Shown: piece by piece, positions 16,823 to 24,576 of the stretch | Layout: each line of letters opens with the position of its first letter | How positions within the stretch are numbered: the first letter of the stretch is position 1 | Origin: Jiangella muralis | GTDB taxonomy: Bacteria > Actinomycetota > Actinomycetes > Jiangellales > Jiangellaceae | NCBI RefSeq assembly: GCF_001270745.1 | Contig: NZ_KQ434752.1 | Span: forward strand, 41,125 to 105,124 | Length of the DNA stretch: 64,000 nucleotides | Direction of reading: 5' to 3' | Notes under the pieces: model-generated | What the model saw: only the letters and a program-made list of their open reading frames with translations | Databases searched by the model: none | What the model was told of the DNA's origin: nothing | Translations under genes and position numbers: made by a program

Positions 16823-17835
16823 CGGCGCACCTCCTCCAACGGACTGTCATCCAACGGAAAGTGACAAGCAGCACTCAACGCCAGCCCGTCGGCGCTGCCC
16901 GGCCAGGTCGACGTGCACTCGTCCGGCTCGCCCAGCTCGGTGAAGTGCCGGCAGCGGGCCTGGAACCGGCAGCCGCCGGGCCAGGCGGCCGGGTCCGGCG
17001 GCATGCCGGAGACGGTCTCCAGCTGCTCCGGCGGGACGCCGCCCAGCGGCGGCACGCTGCCCAGCAGGGCCGCGGTGTACGGGTGCCGCGGTGCCGCGAG
17101 CACCTCGTCGGCGTCGCCCTGCTCGACGACCTGACCGGCGTACATGACGACCACCCGGTCGCAGATCTCCCGGACCGTGCTGATGTCGTGCGTGACGAAC
17201 ACGATCGCGGTGCCCAGCTCGTCCCGCAACTGCACCAGCAGCTTCAGGATCTCCGCCTGGATCGACACGTCCAGCGCGGTGGTCGGCTCGTCCGCCAGCA
17301 GCAGCTGCGGCTCGTTCTGCAGCCCCAGCGCGATCGCCGAGCGCTGCTGCATGCCGCCGCTGAGCTCGTGCGGGTACGCCGCCAGCGCCTGCTCCGGGCG
17401 GGCCAGCCGGGCCCGCCGCAGTGCGTCCAGCGCCCGGCCGCGGCGCTGCTGCGCGTTCAGCTCCGGGTGGTGGGTGCGCAGGCTGAGCCGCAGTTGCTTG
17501 CCCACCCGCGCGACGGGGTTCAGCGCGGCGCCGGCGTCGGACGGGATCAGCGCCACCTGGCGCCCGCGCAGCGACCGCAGCACCGACTGGTCGGCGCCGC
17601 GCAGGTCGCGACCGGCGAACGTGATGGCGCCGTTGACCACCCGGCCGCCGGCCGGCAGCAGGCCGAGCAGCGCGAGCAGGGTCAGGCTCTTGCCGCAGCC
17701 GGACTCCCCCACGATGCCGACGATCTCCCGCTCGCCGACCTCGAACCCGACGCCGTCGACCGGCCGGGACGTCGCCGCCCCGTGGCCGAACTCGACCGCG
17801 AGGTCACGCACGCTGAGCAACGGCTGGCCGGTCAT
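16819..17835 (-). CDS. Oligopeptide-type ABC transporter, ATP-binding protein (DppD/OppD type)
   Basis: A 338-residue ATPase partner. Walker A GESGCGKS at 43-50, signature LSGGMQQRSAIALGL, Walker B LLLADEPTTALDVS and switch His in VFVTHDI are all intact. The C-terminal extension has the CRFQARCRHFTELGEPDEC Cys pattern. Start at ATG 17833-17835, overlapping the stop of the upstream permease by 4 nt; a longer open frame upstream of it is the permease read out of frame. Works with the DppF-type ATPase as the motor of the importer. Confidence 0.92.
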   Translation of the reverse strand: MTGQPLLSVRDLAVEFGHGAATSRPVDGVGFEVGEREIVGIVGESGCGKSLTLLALLGLLPAGGRVVNGAITFAGRDLRGADQSVLRSLRGRQVALIPSDAGAALNPVARVGKQLRLSLRTHHPELNAQQRRGRALDALRRARLARPEQALAAYPHELSGGMQQRSAIALGLQNEPQLLLADEPTTALDVSIQAEILKLLVQLRDELGTAIVFVTHDISTVREICDRVVVMYAGQVVEQGDADEVLAAPRHPYTAALLGSVPPLGGVPPEQLETVSGMPPDPAAWPGGCRFQARCRHFTELGEPDECTSTWPGSADGLALSAACHFPLDDSPLEEVRR

Positions 17836-18689
17836 GTGCTCGCTCCCTGCGGGTCGAGCCGGTCGCGCAGCACGTCGGCCATGATGTTGATGCCGAGGAC
17901 GACCAGCAGGATCGGGACGCCGGCGATGACGCCGATCCACGGATGGCTGAGCACGAACCCGCGCGACTGCGCGAGCAGCGAGCCCCAGGACGCGTCCGGC
18001 GGCTGCACGCCCAGTCCGAGGAAGCCGAGCCCGGCCTCGTCGAGCACGGCGAACCCGAGCAGCACCGTCGTCTGGACGATGAGCAGCGGCAGCAGCGCCG
18101 GCAGGATCTCCTTGCGGATGATCCGCCACCGCCCGGCGCCGATCACCCGGGCCGCGTCGGTGTAGGCGAGGTCGCGGACGCCGACGACGGCGCTGCGCAC
18201 CAGCCGGGCGTAGAACGGCCAGAACGCCAGCCCGAGCGCCAGCAGCGTCGTGCTGAACGACGGCCCGAACAGGCCGACGATGCCGATGGCGACCAGCAGC
18301 GTCGGGATGGCGAAGAACAGGTCGACGACCCGCATGACCGCGAGGTCGACCCAGCCACCGAGGTACCCGGTGAGCAGGCCCAGCGGGATCGCGATGGCCG
18401 ACGCGAGCGCGACGGCGCCGAGCGCGATCAGCATGGTCATCCGGCCGCCGACGGCCATCCGGGTGAACAGGTCCCGGCCGAGGTCGTCGGTGCCGAGCCA
18501 GTGCTGCGCCGACGGGCCGGCGAAGCGCGCGTCCAGGTCGGTGGCGTTCGGGTCGTACCCGGAGATCAGCGGCCCGACCAGCATGAACAGCGCCAGGAAT
18601 CCCAGCAGCCCGCCACCGACGATGACCTTCCAGCCCCGCTTCACCCGGGGGCCGTCGGTGGTCGCGGCCACCACCGCCACGGCGCTCAT
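17832..18689 (-). CDS. Oligopeptide-type ABC transporter permease (DppC type)
   Basis: A 285-residue membrane protein with a cytosolic N-terminus, a first helix near 25-45 and five more helices. The periplasm-facing segment after helix 1 (DPNATDLDARFAGPSAQHWLGTDDLGRDLFTRM) is the DppC/OppC hallmark. The EAA-type loop that contacts the ATPase reads ARVIGAGRWRIIRKEILP. It overlaps the partner permease upstream and the ATPase downstream by 4 nt. Confidence 0.92.
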   Translation of the reverse strand: MSAVAVVAATTDGPRVKRGWKVIVGGGLLGFLALFMLVGPLISGYDPNATDLDARFAGPSAQHWLGTDDLGRDLFTRMAVGGRMTMLIALGAVALASAIAIPLGLLTGYLGGWVDLAVMRVVDLFFAIPTLLVAIGIVGLFGPSFSTTLLALGLAFWPFYARLVRSAVVGVRDLAYTDAARVIGAGRWRIIRKEILPALLPLLIVQTTVLLGFAVLDEAGLGFLGLGVQPPDASWGSLLAQSRGFVLSHPWIGVIAGVPILLVVLGINIMADVLRDRLDPQGAST

Positions 18690-19630
18690 GTGAGCCTCAC
18701 TCTCGGGTCCATCAGGCCCTGCAGGACCTCGGCGATGACGTTGACCACGATGAAGATCACGCCGTAGATCAGCATCAGCGCCTGGATCATCGGGTAGTCG
18801 CGCTCACTGACGCCGGCCGCGACCAGCCGGCCCATGCCGGGCCAGTTGAACAGCTCCTCGACGATGATCGAGCCGGCCAGCAGGAACCCGACGGTCAGCG
18901 CGACCGCGACGATCAGCGACGGAATCGAGATGCGCAGCACGACCGTGCGCGCCACCGTCCGCTCCGGCAGGCCCTGCGCCCGGGCGTACGCGACGCTCGG
19001 CTCGCCGCCGGTCTCGACGACGGCGGTGCGGGTCAGCCGGGCCAGGTATGGCGCGATCGCCAGCCCCAGCGTCAGCGCCGGCAGCACCAGCAGCCGCAGG
19101 TTCTGCGCCGGATCGACGTCGAACGGCACGTAGCCCTGGCTGGGCAGCCAGCCCAACTGCAGCGCGAGCAGCAGCATGAGCAGCGTGCCCAGCCAGAAGC
19201 CGGGCGTGGCCAGCCCCACCAGCGTGGCGCCGGTGATGACGTTGTCGGCCCGGCTGCCGCGCCGGAACCCGGCGTACAGGCCGGCCGGGATCGCGATCAG
19301 CAGGCCGACCAGCAGCCCGCCCAGCGCCAGTTCCAGCGTCGCCGGGATGCGGTCGACGAGGATGTCCGACACCGGCATCCGGGACCGGTACGAGAGCCCG
19401 AAGTCGCCGGTCAGCACGTTGCCGAGCCAGCTCAGGTACTGCTGGTACCAGGGCTCGTCCAGGCCGAGCTGGTCGCGCAGCCGCGCGACCAGCTCCGGAT
19501 CACTGTTGACCCCCAGCATCGCGGTCACCGGGTCACCCGGGATGACCCGGACGTAGGCGAAGGCCAGGATGCTCAGCCCGAACAGCAGCGGGACCGCGAG
19601 CAAGAGCCGACGCGCGATGTACTGGACCAC
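18686..19630 (-). CDS. Oligopeptide-type ABC transporter permease (DppB type)
   Basis: A 314-residue permease. The start is a GTG at 19628-19630 with GGGGGAGG 5 nt upstream, giving the usual N-terminus VVQYIARRLLLAVPLLFG; the longer frame upstream lacks this feature. RVIPGDPVTAMLG and DFGLSYRSRMPV are DppB hallmarks, and the coupling loop is RAQGLPERTVARTVVLRIS. Six helices are expected. It follows the solute-binding protein gene after 31 bp. Confidence 0.92.
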   Translation of the reverse strand: MVQYIARRLLLAVPLLFGLSILAFAYVRVIPGDPVTAMLGVNSDPELVARLRDQLGLDEPWYQQYLSWLGNVLTGDFGLSYRSRMPVSDILVDRIPATLELALGGLLVGLLIAIPAGLYAGFRRGSRADNVITGATLVGLATPGFWLGTLLMLLLALQLGWLPSQGYVPFDVDPAQNLRLLVLPALTLGLAIAPYLARLTRTAVVETGGEPSVAYARAQGLPERTVARTVVLRISIPSLIVAVALTVGFLLAGSIIVEELFNWPGMGRLVAAGVSERDYPMIQALMLIYGVIFIVVNVIAEVLQGLMDPRVRLT

Positions 19631-19661
19631 TGCACCTCCCCCTAGCTGGTCAGCGCCGACA

Positions 19662-21287
19662 TCACTCGGTGAGCGTGGCGTCGACCAGCGTGTACGAGTC
19701 GGCGTCGACACCGGGCTTGTAGTTCTGCACCCGCTGCGTCATGCCGACCTGTGGCCACTGGTATCCCACCACGAGCATCGGCAGCTCGTCGGCCTGCCAC
19801 TGCTCCAGCTCCTTGATGATCTCGATGGAGGTGGCCTCGTCGACCTGTTGCGCCTCGGTCACCTCGGCGTCGATCTCCGGGTCGTTCAGGTGCGTGGTGA
19901 GCGCGGTGAGCGAGCCGCCGGAGGCGAACCAGTTCGTGTAGAGGTCCATCGAGTCGGCCGCGCCGGCGCCGCCGTGGTACATCGTGAACAGGCCGTTGCC
20001 GACGTCGCCCCAGTAGGCGGCCGGGTCGTACTTGCGCGGCGTCACCTCGATACCGACCTCCTGCAGGTTCTGCTGCAGGATCTGCACGTGGCACTCGGCC
20101 GCGGGCCAGTTGCCCTCGTACGGGACCTCGAACGCCAGCGGGGTGCCGTCGTCGACGCCGTCGACGCCGTCCGCCACCCGGGTGCCGCCGCCGTCGGGCT
20201 CGACCCAGCCGGCCTCGTCCAGCAGGCTCGCGGCCTCGTCGAGGGCGTCCTCGCGGCTGTCCGCCTTGTACGTGTCGATCTCCTCGTACGCCGCGTCCCA
20301 GGGCCGCAGGATGTTGCCGTAGGTGAGGCCGCCGGTGCCGAACCAGCAGGCCTCCTGCTTGCCCTCGCGGTCGACGGCCCAGGCGACGGCCTGGCGCACC
20401 TGCTTGTCGTCGAACGGCGCCTTGGTCCGGTCCCAGCCCCAGAACAGCGGGGACAGCTGGTCGGACTGGATGACCTGGATGGTGCCCTCGGCCTTCAGCC
20501 GCTCGGCGTCGGAGTAGGCGACGCTGGCGACGTCGGCCGAGCCGGACTCCAGCGCGGCCGCGTTGGCCGTCGGGTCGTTGTTGAACGACACCTGGATGGT
20601 CGCGATGCCCGGCGGGCGGAAGTAGTGCTCGTTGGCCGTGAACGTCATCTGGCTCTTGGGCGTGTACTCCGACAGCGTCCAGGGACCGGAGGTGACGGTC
20701 GGCATGGTGAAGTAGTCCGGGTCGGCGGTGACCGCCGCCTCGGACAGGATCGCCGCGTTGGCCGGCCGCCCGACCAGCGCCGGGAAGGTGCTCATCGGCC
20801 CGGCGAGGGTGAACCTCACGGTCGTGTCGTCGACGGCCTCGACCGAGGTCAGCGTGCCCAGCTGGCCGGACAGCGCCTCGCCCTCCTTCGCCCGCTCGAA
20901 CGAGAACACCACGTCGGCCGCGGTGATCGGCGAGCCGTCGCTGAACGCGATCCCGTCGCGCAGGGTGAACGTGTAGACCGTGCCGTCGTCGGAAATCTCC
21001 CACGACTCGGCGAGGGCGCCGACGATCTCGCCGTCGCCGTCTCGTTCGGTGAGGGTCTCGTAGATCATCGCCATGGGGACGCGGGAGGCGTCGGCGAACG
21101 CGGTGGCCGGGTCGAAGCCCTGAGAGGGCTCCACGCCGAGCATGCGCAGCGGGCCGGCGGACTGGCCGCTCGAGCCGTCGCCGCCGTCGCCCGCCGTCGG
21201 ATCATCGCTCGACCCGCCGCCACAGCCGGCGAGCACGACCGCGGCCACCAGGCCAGCGGCCAGAACTCGGAACTGACGCTTCGACAT
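19662..21287 (-). CDS. ABC transporter solute-binding lipoprotein, peptide/nickel family (SBP_bac_5)
   Basis: A 541-residue lipoprotein. The signal is MSKRQFRVLAAGLVAAVVLAGC, with the lipobox LAGC and the modified Cys at residue 22, followed by a Gly/Ser/Asp linker. Family-5 binding-protein hallmarks follow: LRMLGVEPSQGFDPATAF, LAESWEISDDGTVYTFTLRDG and ITAADVVFSFERA. I chose the ATG at 21285-21287 because AAGGAG lies 6 nt upstream; a TTG five codons earlier has no such site. It is the first gene of the nine-gene operon and determines specificity. This family binds peptides, but many members bind oligosaccharides, opines or other solutes. Confidence 0.9.
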   Translation of the reverse strand: MSKRQFRVLAAGLVAAVVLAGCGGGSSDDPTAGDGGDGSSGQSAGPLRMLGVEPSQGFDPATAFADASRVPMAMIYETLTERDGDGEIVGALAESWEISDDGTVYTFTLRDGIAFSDGSPITAADVVFSFERAKEGEALSGQLGTLTSVEAVDDTTVRFTLAGPMSTFPALVGRPANAAILSEAAVTADPDYFTMPTVTSGPWTLSEYTPKSQMTFTANEHYFRPPGIATIQVSFNNDPTANAAALESGSADVASVAYSDAERLKAEGTIQVIQSDQLSPLFWGWDRTKAPFDDKQVRQAVAWAVDREGKQEACWFGTGGLTYGNILRPWDAAYEEIDTYKADSREDALDEAASLLDEAGWVEPDGGGTRVADGVDGVDDGTPLAFEVPYEGNWPAAECHVQILQQNLQEVGIEVTPRKYDPAAYWGDVGNGLFTMYHGGAGAADSMDLYTNWFASGGSLTALTTHLNDPEIDAEVTEAQQVDEATSIEIIKELEQWQADELPMLVVGYQWPQVGMTQRVQNYKPGVDADSYTLVDATLTE

Positions 21288-21332
21288 CACGCGCTCCTTC
21301 AAGTGGTCGATCCGCCGGAGGGGATGGACGGG

Positions 21333-21361
21333 AATCTAGGTTCACGTCAAAGTGTAGTCAA
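21333..21361 (-). promoter_or_regulatory. Predicted sigma-70-type promoter of the nine-gene ABC operon
   Basis: On the minus strand TTGACT (21361-21356), 17 bp, then TAGATT (21338-21333), about 46 bp before the ATG at 21287. This is one of the best consensus-like promoters in the window. The O3 palindrome lies 9 bp upstream of the -35 and could control this operon and the divergent aldolase operon together. Confidence 0.55.
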
Positions 21362-21369
21362 GTCTCTTG

Positions 21370-21384
21370 ACATAGGTCCTATGT
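21370..21384. promoter_or_regulatory. Operator O3 of the ACCTA...TAGGT family
   Basis: ACATAGGTCCTATGT, a perfect 7-1-7 palindrome, between the divergent ABC operon and the DapA-family gene. It matches O1 in length, in the inner GG-x-CC core and in the TA steps. A TTGACA at 21367-21372 overlaps it. Confidence 0.65.
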
Positions 21385-21401
21385 AAGGATTGGGTTACGA
21401 C

Positions 21402-22346
21402 ATGAGCGACGGCATCTCCCTGTCCGGGGTCTTCCCCGCGAGCTTGACGATGTTCGACGAGGCCGGCCGGCTGGACCTGCCGGCCACCCGCAGCCACCTG
21501 GAATCGCTGGTCGGCCAGGGTGCGCACGGTCTGGTGGTGGCCGGGACCAGCGGCGAGTTCGTCGCGATGTCCCCCGACGAGAAGGTCCGGCTGGTGGCGA
21601 CGGCGGTCGCGGCGGCCGACGGCCGGGTGCCGGTCGTGGCCGGCACCGGGACCGCGTCGACCGCCGAGTCCATCGAGCTGACCCGCGCGGCCGCCGCCGA
21701 GGGCGCCGCCGCCGCGCTGGTGATCCTCCCCTACTACATGCGTCCGCACCGCGAGGAGGTGCTGGCGCACGTCCGGGCCGTCGGCGCGGCCAGCCCGGTG
21801 CCGGTGCTGCTCTACAACAACCCGGCCAACAGCGGCACCACCGAGTTGGACGCCGTCGACGTCGGCATGCTCTACCGCGAGGGCGTCATCCACGGCGTGA
21901 AGAGCACCTTCCCCACCGTCCACCAGGTGCCCGAGGTGATCGACGAGACCGGGCCGGACTTCGCGCTGTTCTACGGCGGGTTCATGGCGCCGCTGTCCGG
22001 GCTGGCCGAGGGCGCGCACGGCTGGATCAGCGGCGTGCTCAACGTCGCGCTGCCCGAGGCGCTGGCACTGTACGCCGCCGTCCGCGACGCCGACCTGGAG
22101 TCCGCCCGGCGCTGGGCCGCGGCGATCCGTCAGTACCGCTACCTCTACACGCGGCACCCGCTCGGCGCGGCCGGCGACCTCGCCCTGTACCGGGCCATGC
22201 TGGAGATCCGCGGCGAGCACGGCGGGCACTGCCGCCCGCCGCTGCTGCCGCTGACGCCGGAGCAGCGCACCGAGCTGGCCCGGATCATGACGGAGAACCC
22301 GGCCCTGCGCGGCGAGGCCACGGCCGGCGCGGCCGCCCCGCGATGA
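21402..22346 (+). CDS. DapA-family lyase/aldolase (dihydrodipicolinate synthase/NAL superfamily)
   Basis: A 314-residue class I aldolase. GTSGE at 48-52 binds the keto-acid carboxylate, Tyr138 in VLLYNNP is the proton relay, and Lys167 in GVKSTF is the Schiff-base lysine, so the catalytic set is complete. Members split or make 2-keto-3-deoxy sugar acids, N-acetylneuraminate, dihydrodipicolinate and similar compounds; next to enolase-type dehydratases a 2-keto-3-deoxy acid is a sensible substrate. I prefer the ATG at 21402; a TTG at 21390 would add four residues. The gene lies 17 bp after O3 and overlaps the MFS gene by 4 nt. Confidence 0.88.
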   Translation: MSDGISLSGVFPASLTMFDEAGRLDLPATRSHLESLVGQGAHGLVVAGTSGEFVAMSPDEKVRLVATAVAAADGRVPVVAGTGTASTAESIELTRAAAAEGAAAALVILPYYMRPHREEVLAHVRAVGAASPVPVLLYNNPANSGTTELDAVDVGMLYREGVIHGVKSTFPTVHQVPEVIDETGPDFALFYGGFMAPLSGLAEGAHGWISGVLNVALPEALALYAAVRDADLESARRWAAAIRQYRYLYTRHPLGAAGDLALYRAMLEIRGEHGGHCRPPLLPLTPEQRTELARIMTENPALRGEATAGAAAPR

Positions 22347-24532
22347 CCAGGTCAAGACCGCCCACCGCCGCCCACCTCGTGGGCACCGCGATCATCGGCG
22401 CCGTCATGCTCAATCTCGACCTCGCCGCCATCAGCGTCGTGCTGCCGACGTTCCAGGCCGAGTTCGGCACGACCGTCGCCACCGCGGCCTGGACGATGAC
22501 CGCCTACACGCTCGCGCTGGCCACCGTCATCCCGTTCACCGGCTGGGCCACCGACCGGTTCGGCGCCCGGCGGCTGTACCTGGTCGCGCTGGCGCTGTTC
22601 GGGTCCGGCGCCCTGCTGTGCGGCCTGGCCTGGGACGTCGGGGCGCTGATCGGCGCGCGGACGCTGCAGGGGCTCGGCGGCGGGCTGCTGGTGCCGCTGG
22701 CCATGACGATCACCACCCGCGCCGCCGGGCCGGGCCGGGTCGGCCGCGCCACCGCCGTCCTGTTCGCGACGGCGGCCACCGGGGCGATCGCCGGGCCGAT
22801 CCTGGCCGGCTGGCTGCTCGGCATCGCCTCCTGGCCCTGGGTGTTCCTCGTCGAGCTGCCGGTCGTCGCCGTCGCGTTCGTGGCGGCGTACCGGCTGCTG
22901 CCGAGGGACCGCCCGCAGCGCCCGGCGGGGTTCGACTTCACCGGGCTGGCGCTGCTCTCCCCCGGCCTGGCGGCGCTGCTGTTCGCCGTGTCGTCCGCGC
23001 CGGGGCAGGGCTCGCTCGCCACGGCCGCGGTGCTGGCGCCGGCCGCGGCCGGGGTGCTGCTCGTCGTGGCGTTCGTCGTGCACGCGCTGCGCACCGACCA
23101 TCCGCTGATCGACCTGCGGATGTTCCGCAACCGGGAGCTGACCGTCGCCGCCGTGACGCTGGCGATGTTCTTCGTGGCGTTCACCGGCACGGGGCTGCTG
23201 CTGCCCGGGTACTTCGTCCAGGTCCGCGGCGAGAGCGCGCTGGCCGCCGGGCTGCTGATGGCGCCGCAGAGCGTCGCGGGCATCGTCACCATGATCGTGT
23301 GCGGCCGGTACGCCGACCGCGTCGGCCCGCGGCGGCTGGTGATCGGCGGCATGACGCTCGTCGCGCTGGGCATGACCACCCTCGCCCAGGTCCGGGCCGA
23401 CACCTCGTACGCGCTGCTGGCGGGGTCGCTGACCGTCGTCGGGCTGGGGCTCGGGATGACGACGCTGCCCCTGACGGCCGCGGCGCTGGCCAGTCTCCGC
23501 CACGCCGAGGTGGCCCGCGGCTCCACGCTGATCACCATCGTCCAGCAGACCGGCGCGGCCGTCGCGACCGCCGTCATGTCGGTGCTGCTGACCAGCCGGC
23601 TGCTGGACGTGTCCGCCGCCGACCGCCCGGGGATGGCCCGCGCGTTCGCCTCGACCTACACGGTGGCGGTCGCCCTGGTGGTGCTGTCGATCGTCCCGGC
23701 GCTGTTCCTGCCCCGCACCCGCAGGTCAGTGCTCGGCGCGCCGGGCGGCGCAGCGCCGGCAGTCCGGCCGGCCGCAGACGGCGGCGAGCGGGTCGCGCCG
23801 GAACACGTCCGCCGCGGCCGCCAGCGTCTGGGCCGCCGGGTACGCCCGCCACCGGCTGGCGCCGGCGCCGCCGGTCCGCTCCAGGTGGGCGAGTGCCGGC
23901 GCCAGCCGCTCGAACCCGCGCGAGCAGCCGCCGTGCCGGGTCGGCGCCACACCCGGTGCGCCGGCCACCCGGGCCCAGCGGGTCAGCGGCGCGTGCCCGG
24001 CGTCCTCCTCGGCGGCGTGCAGCAACGTCAGCGCGTCCAGCCCGACCCCGGCCAGCAGCACCGCGCCGTCACGGGCGGCCAGCTCGCGCAGCGGCGCGAA
24101 CACGTCCGCGGCGCTCTGCCCGGCCACCAGCACGTCCGCCAGCGGCCCAACCGCGGCGAACGACGACAGCGCGTTGGCGCCGCGGGCGCGGCCGGGCCGG
24201 GCCAGTACCGCCCGCACGATCGCCCCCATCTCCCGGCCGACGGAGTCCGTCGCCGGGTCGTACGTCTCTGCCGGGAGGACGGCCGGGATCGAGCCGTCAT
24301 CCTCGGCGTTGCTCGGCAGCGCGACGTGCCCGGCCGGCGGCGGCCCCGCGAACGCCGGGCTCTGCGCGGGCACCAGCAGCGTCCCGCCGCCGGCCAGCAA
24401 CCCGTCGATCACGGCATCCGCTCCCCCGCGCACCCGGCCGAACGACGACAGCGACGAGTGCAGGCAGACCGGTCGCCCGGCCAGCCCGAGCCGCTCCGCC
24501 GCGGCCCGCACATCCGCCGTCGACACCTCTAG
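22343..24532 (+). CDS. DHA2-type MFS exporter whose frame runs on, antisense to the next gene
   Basis: Residues 1 to about 461 form a complete DHA2 (EmrB/QacA, 14-helix) transporter: helix 1 with NLDLAAISVVLP, the loop GWATDRFGARRLY, RTLQGLGGGLLVP, and later FQV-type helices ending at ALFLPRTRR. No stop codon follows at 23726; the frame stays open for a further 268 codons to 24532. That extra part is Arg/Gly/Pro-rich with no domain and is exactly the antisense of the AAC(3)-like gene. Neither of the other two plus frames has a stop just after 23726, so a single frameshift would not restore a short end. Either the exporter has lost its stop, or a very long overlapping tail is made. It overlaps the aldolase gene by 4 nt. 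Confidence 0.75.
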   Translation: MTRSRPPTAAHLVGTAIIGAVMLNLDLAAISVVLPTFQAEFGTTVATAAWTMTAYTLALATVIPFTGWATDRFGARRLYLVALALFGSGALLCGLAWDVGALIGARTLQGLGGGLLVPLAMTITTRAAGPGRVGRATAVLFATAATGAIAGPILAGWLLGIASWPWVFLVELPVVAVAFVAAYRLLPRDRPQRPAGFDFTGLALLSPGLAALLFAVSSAPGQGSLATAAVLAPAAAGVLLVVAFVVHALRTDHPLIDLRMFRNRELTVAAVTLAMFFVAFTGTGLLLPGYFVQVRGESALAAGLLMAPQSVAGIVTMIVCGRYADRVGPRRLVIGGMTLVALGMTTLAQVRADTSYALLAGSLTVVGLGLGMTTLPLTAAALASLRHAEVARGSTLITIVQQTGAAVATAVMSVLLTSRLLDVSAADRPGMARAFASTYTVAVALVVLSIVPALFLPRTRRSVLGAPGGAAPAVRPAADGGERVAPEHVRRGRQRLGRRVRPPPAGAGAAGPLQVGECRRQPLEPARAAAVPGRRHTRCAGHPGPAGQRRVPGVLLGGVQQRQRVQPDPGQQHRAVTGGQLAQRREHVRGALPGHQHVRQRPNRGERRQRVGAAGAAGPGQYRPHDRPHLPADGVRRRVVRLCREDGRDRAVILGVARQRDVPGRRRPRERRALRGHQQRPAAGQQPVDHGIRSPAHPAERRQRRVQADRSPGQPEPLRRGPHIRRRHL

Positions 24533-24538
24533 GATCAT
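23726..24538 (-). CDS. AAC(3)-like N-acetyltransferase (Antibiotic_NAT family)
   Basis: A 270-residue protein. PVCLHSSLSSFGRVRGGADAVIDGLL (23-48) is the classic N-terminus of aminoglycoside 3-N-acetyltransferases, and DSVGREMGAIVRAVLARPG and VGLDALTLLHAAEE carry the substrate and acetyl-CoA contacts, including the catalytic His. Many relatives are housekeeping acetyltransferases that do not act on aminoglycosides. The C-terminus CGRPDCRRC may bind a metal. It is divergent from the dimethylformamidase-like gene, with operator O4 between them. It lies almost wholly on the opposite strand of the open exporter frame, but its motifs are clear, so I consider it the real gene there. Confidence 0.8.
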   Translation of the reverse strand: MILEVSTADVRAAAERLGLAGRPVCLHSSLSSFGRVRGGADAVIDGLLAGGGTLLVPAQSPAFAGPPPAGHVALPSNAEDDGSIPAVLPAETYDPATDSVGREMGAIVRAVLARPGRARGANALSSFAAVGPLADVLVAGQSAADVFAPLRELAARDGAVLLAGVGLDALTLLHAAEEDAGHAPLTRWARVAGAPGVAPTRHGGCSRGFERLAPALAHLERTGGAGASRWRAYPAAQTLAAAADVFRRDPLAAVCGRPDCRRCAARRAEH

Positions 24539-24551
24539 CCCGTCACCCCGA

Positions 24552-24566
24552 ACCTAGGTCTTATGC
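24552..24566. promoter_or_regulatory. Operator O4 of the ACCTA...TAGGT family
   Basis: ACCTAGGTCTTATGC, matching O1 and O3 in spacing, with one weak end base. It lies between the divergent AAC(3)-like gene (start 24538) and the 24577 operon. A TATGCT that could serve as a plus-strand -10 overlaps its right half at 24562-24567. Confidence 0.55.
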
Positions 24567-24576
24567 TGGAGGCCTC

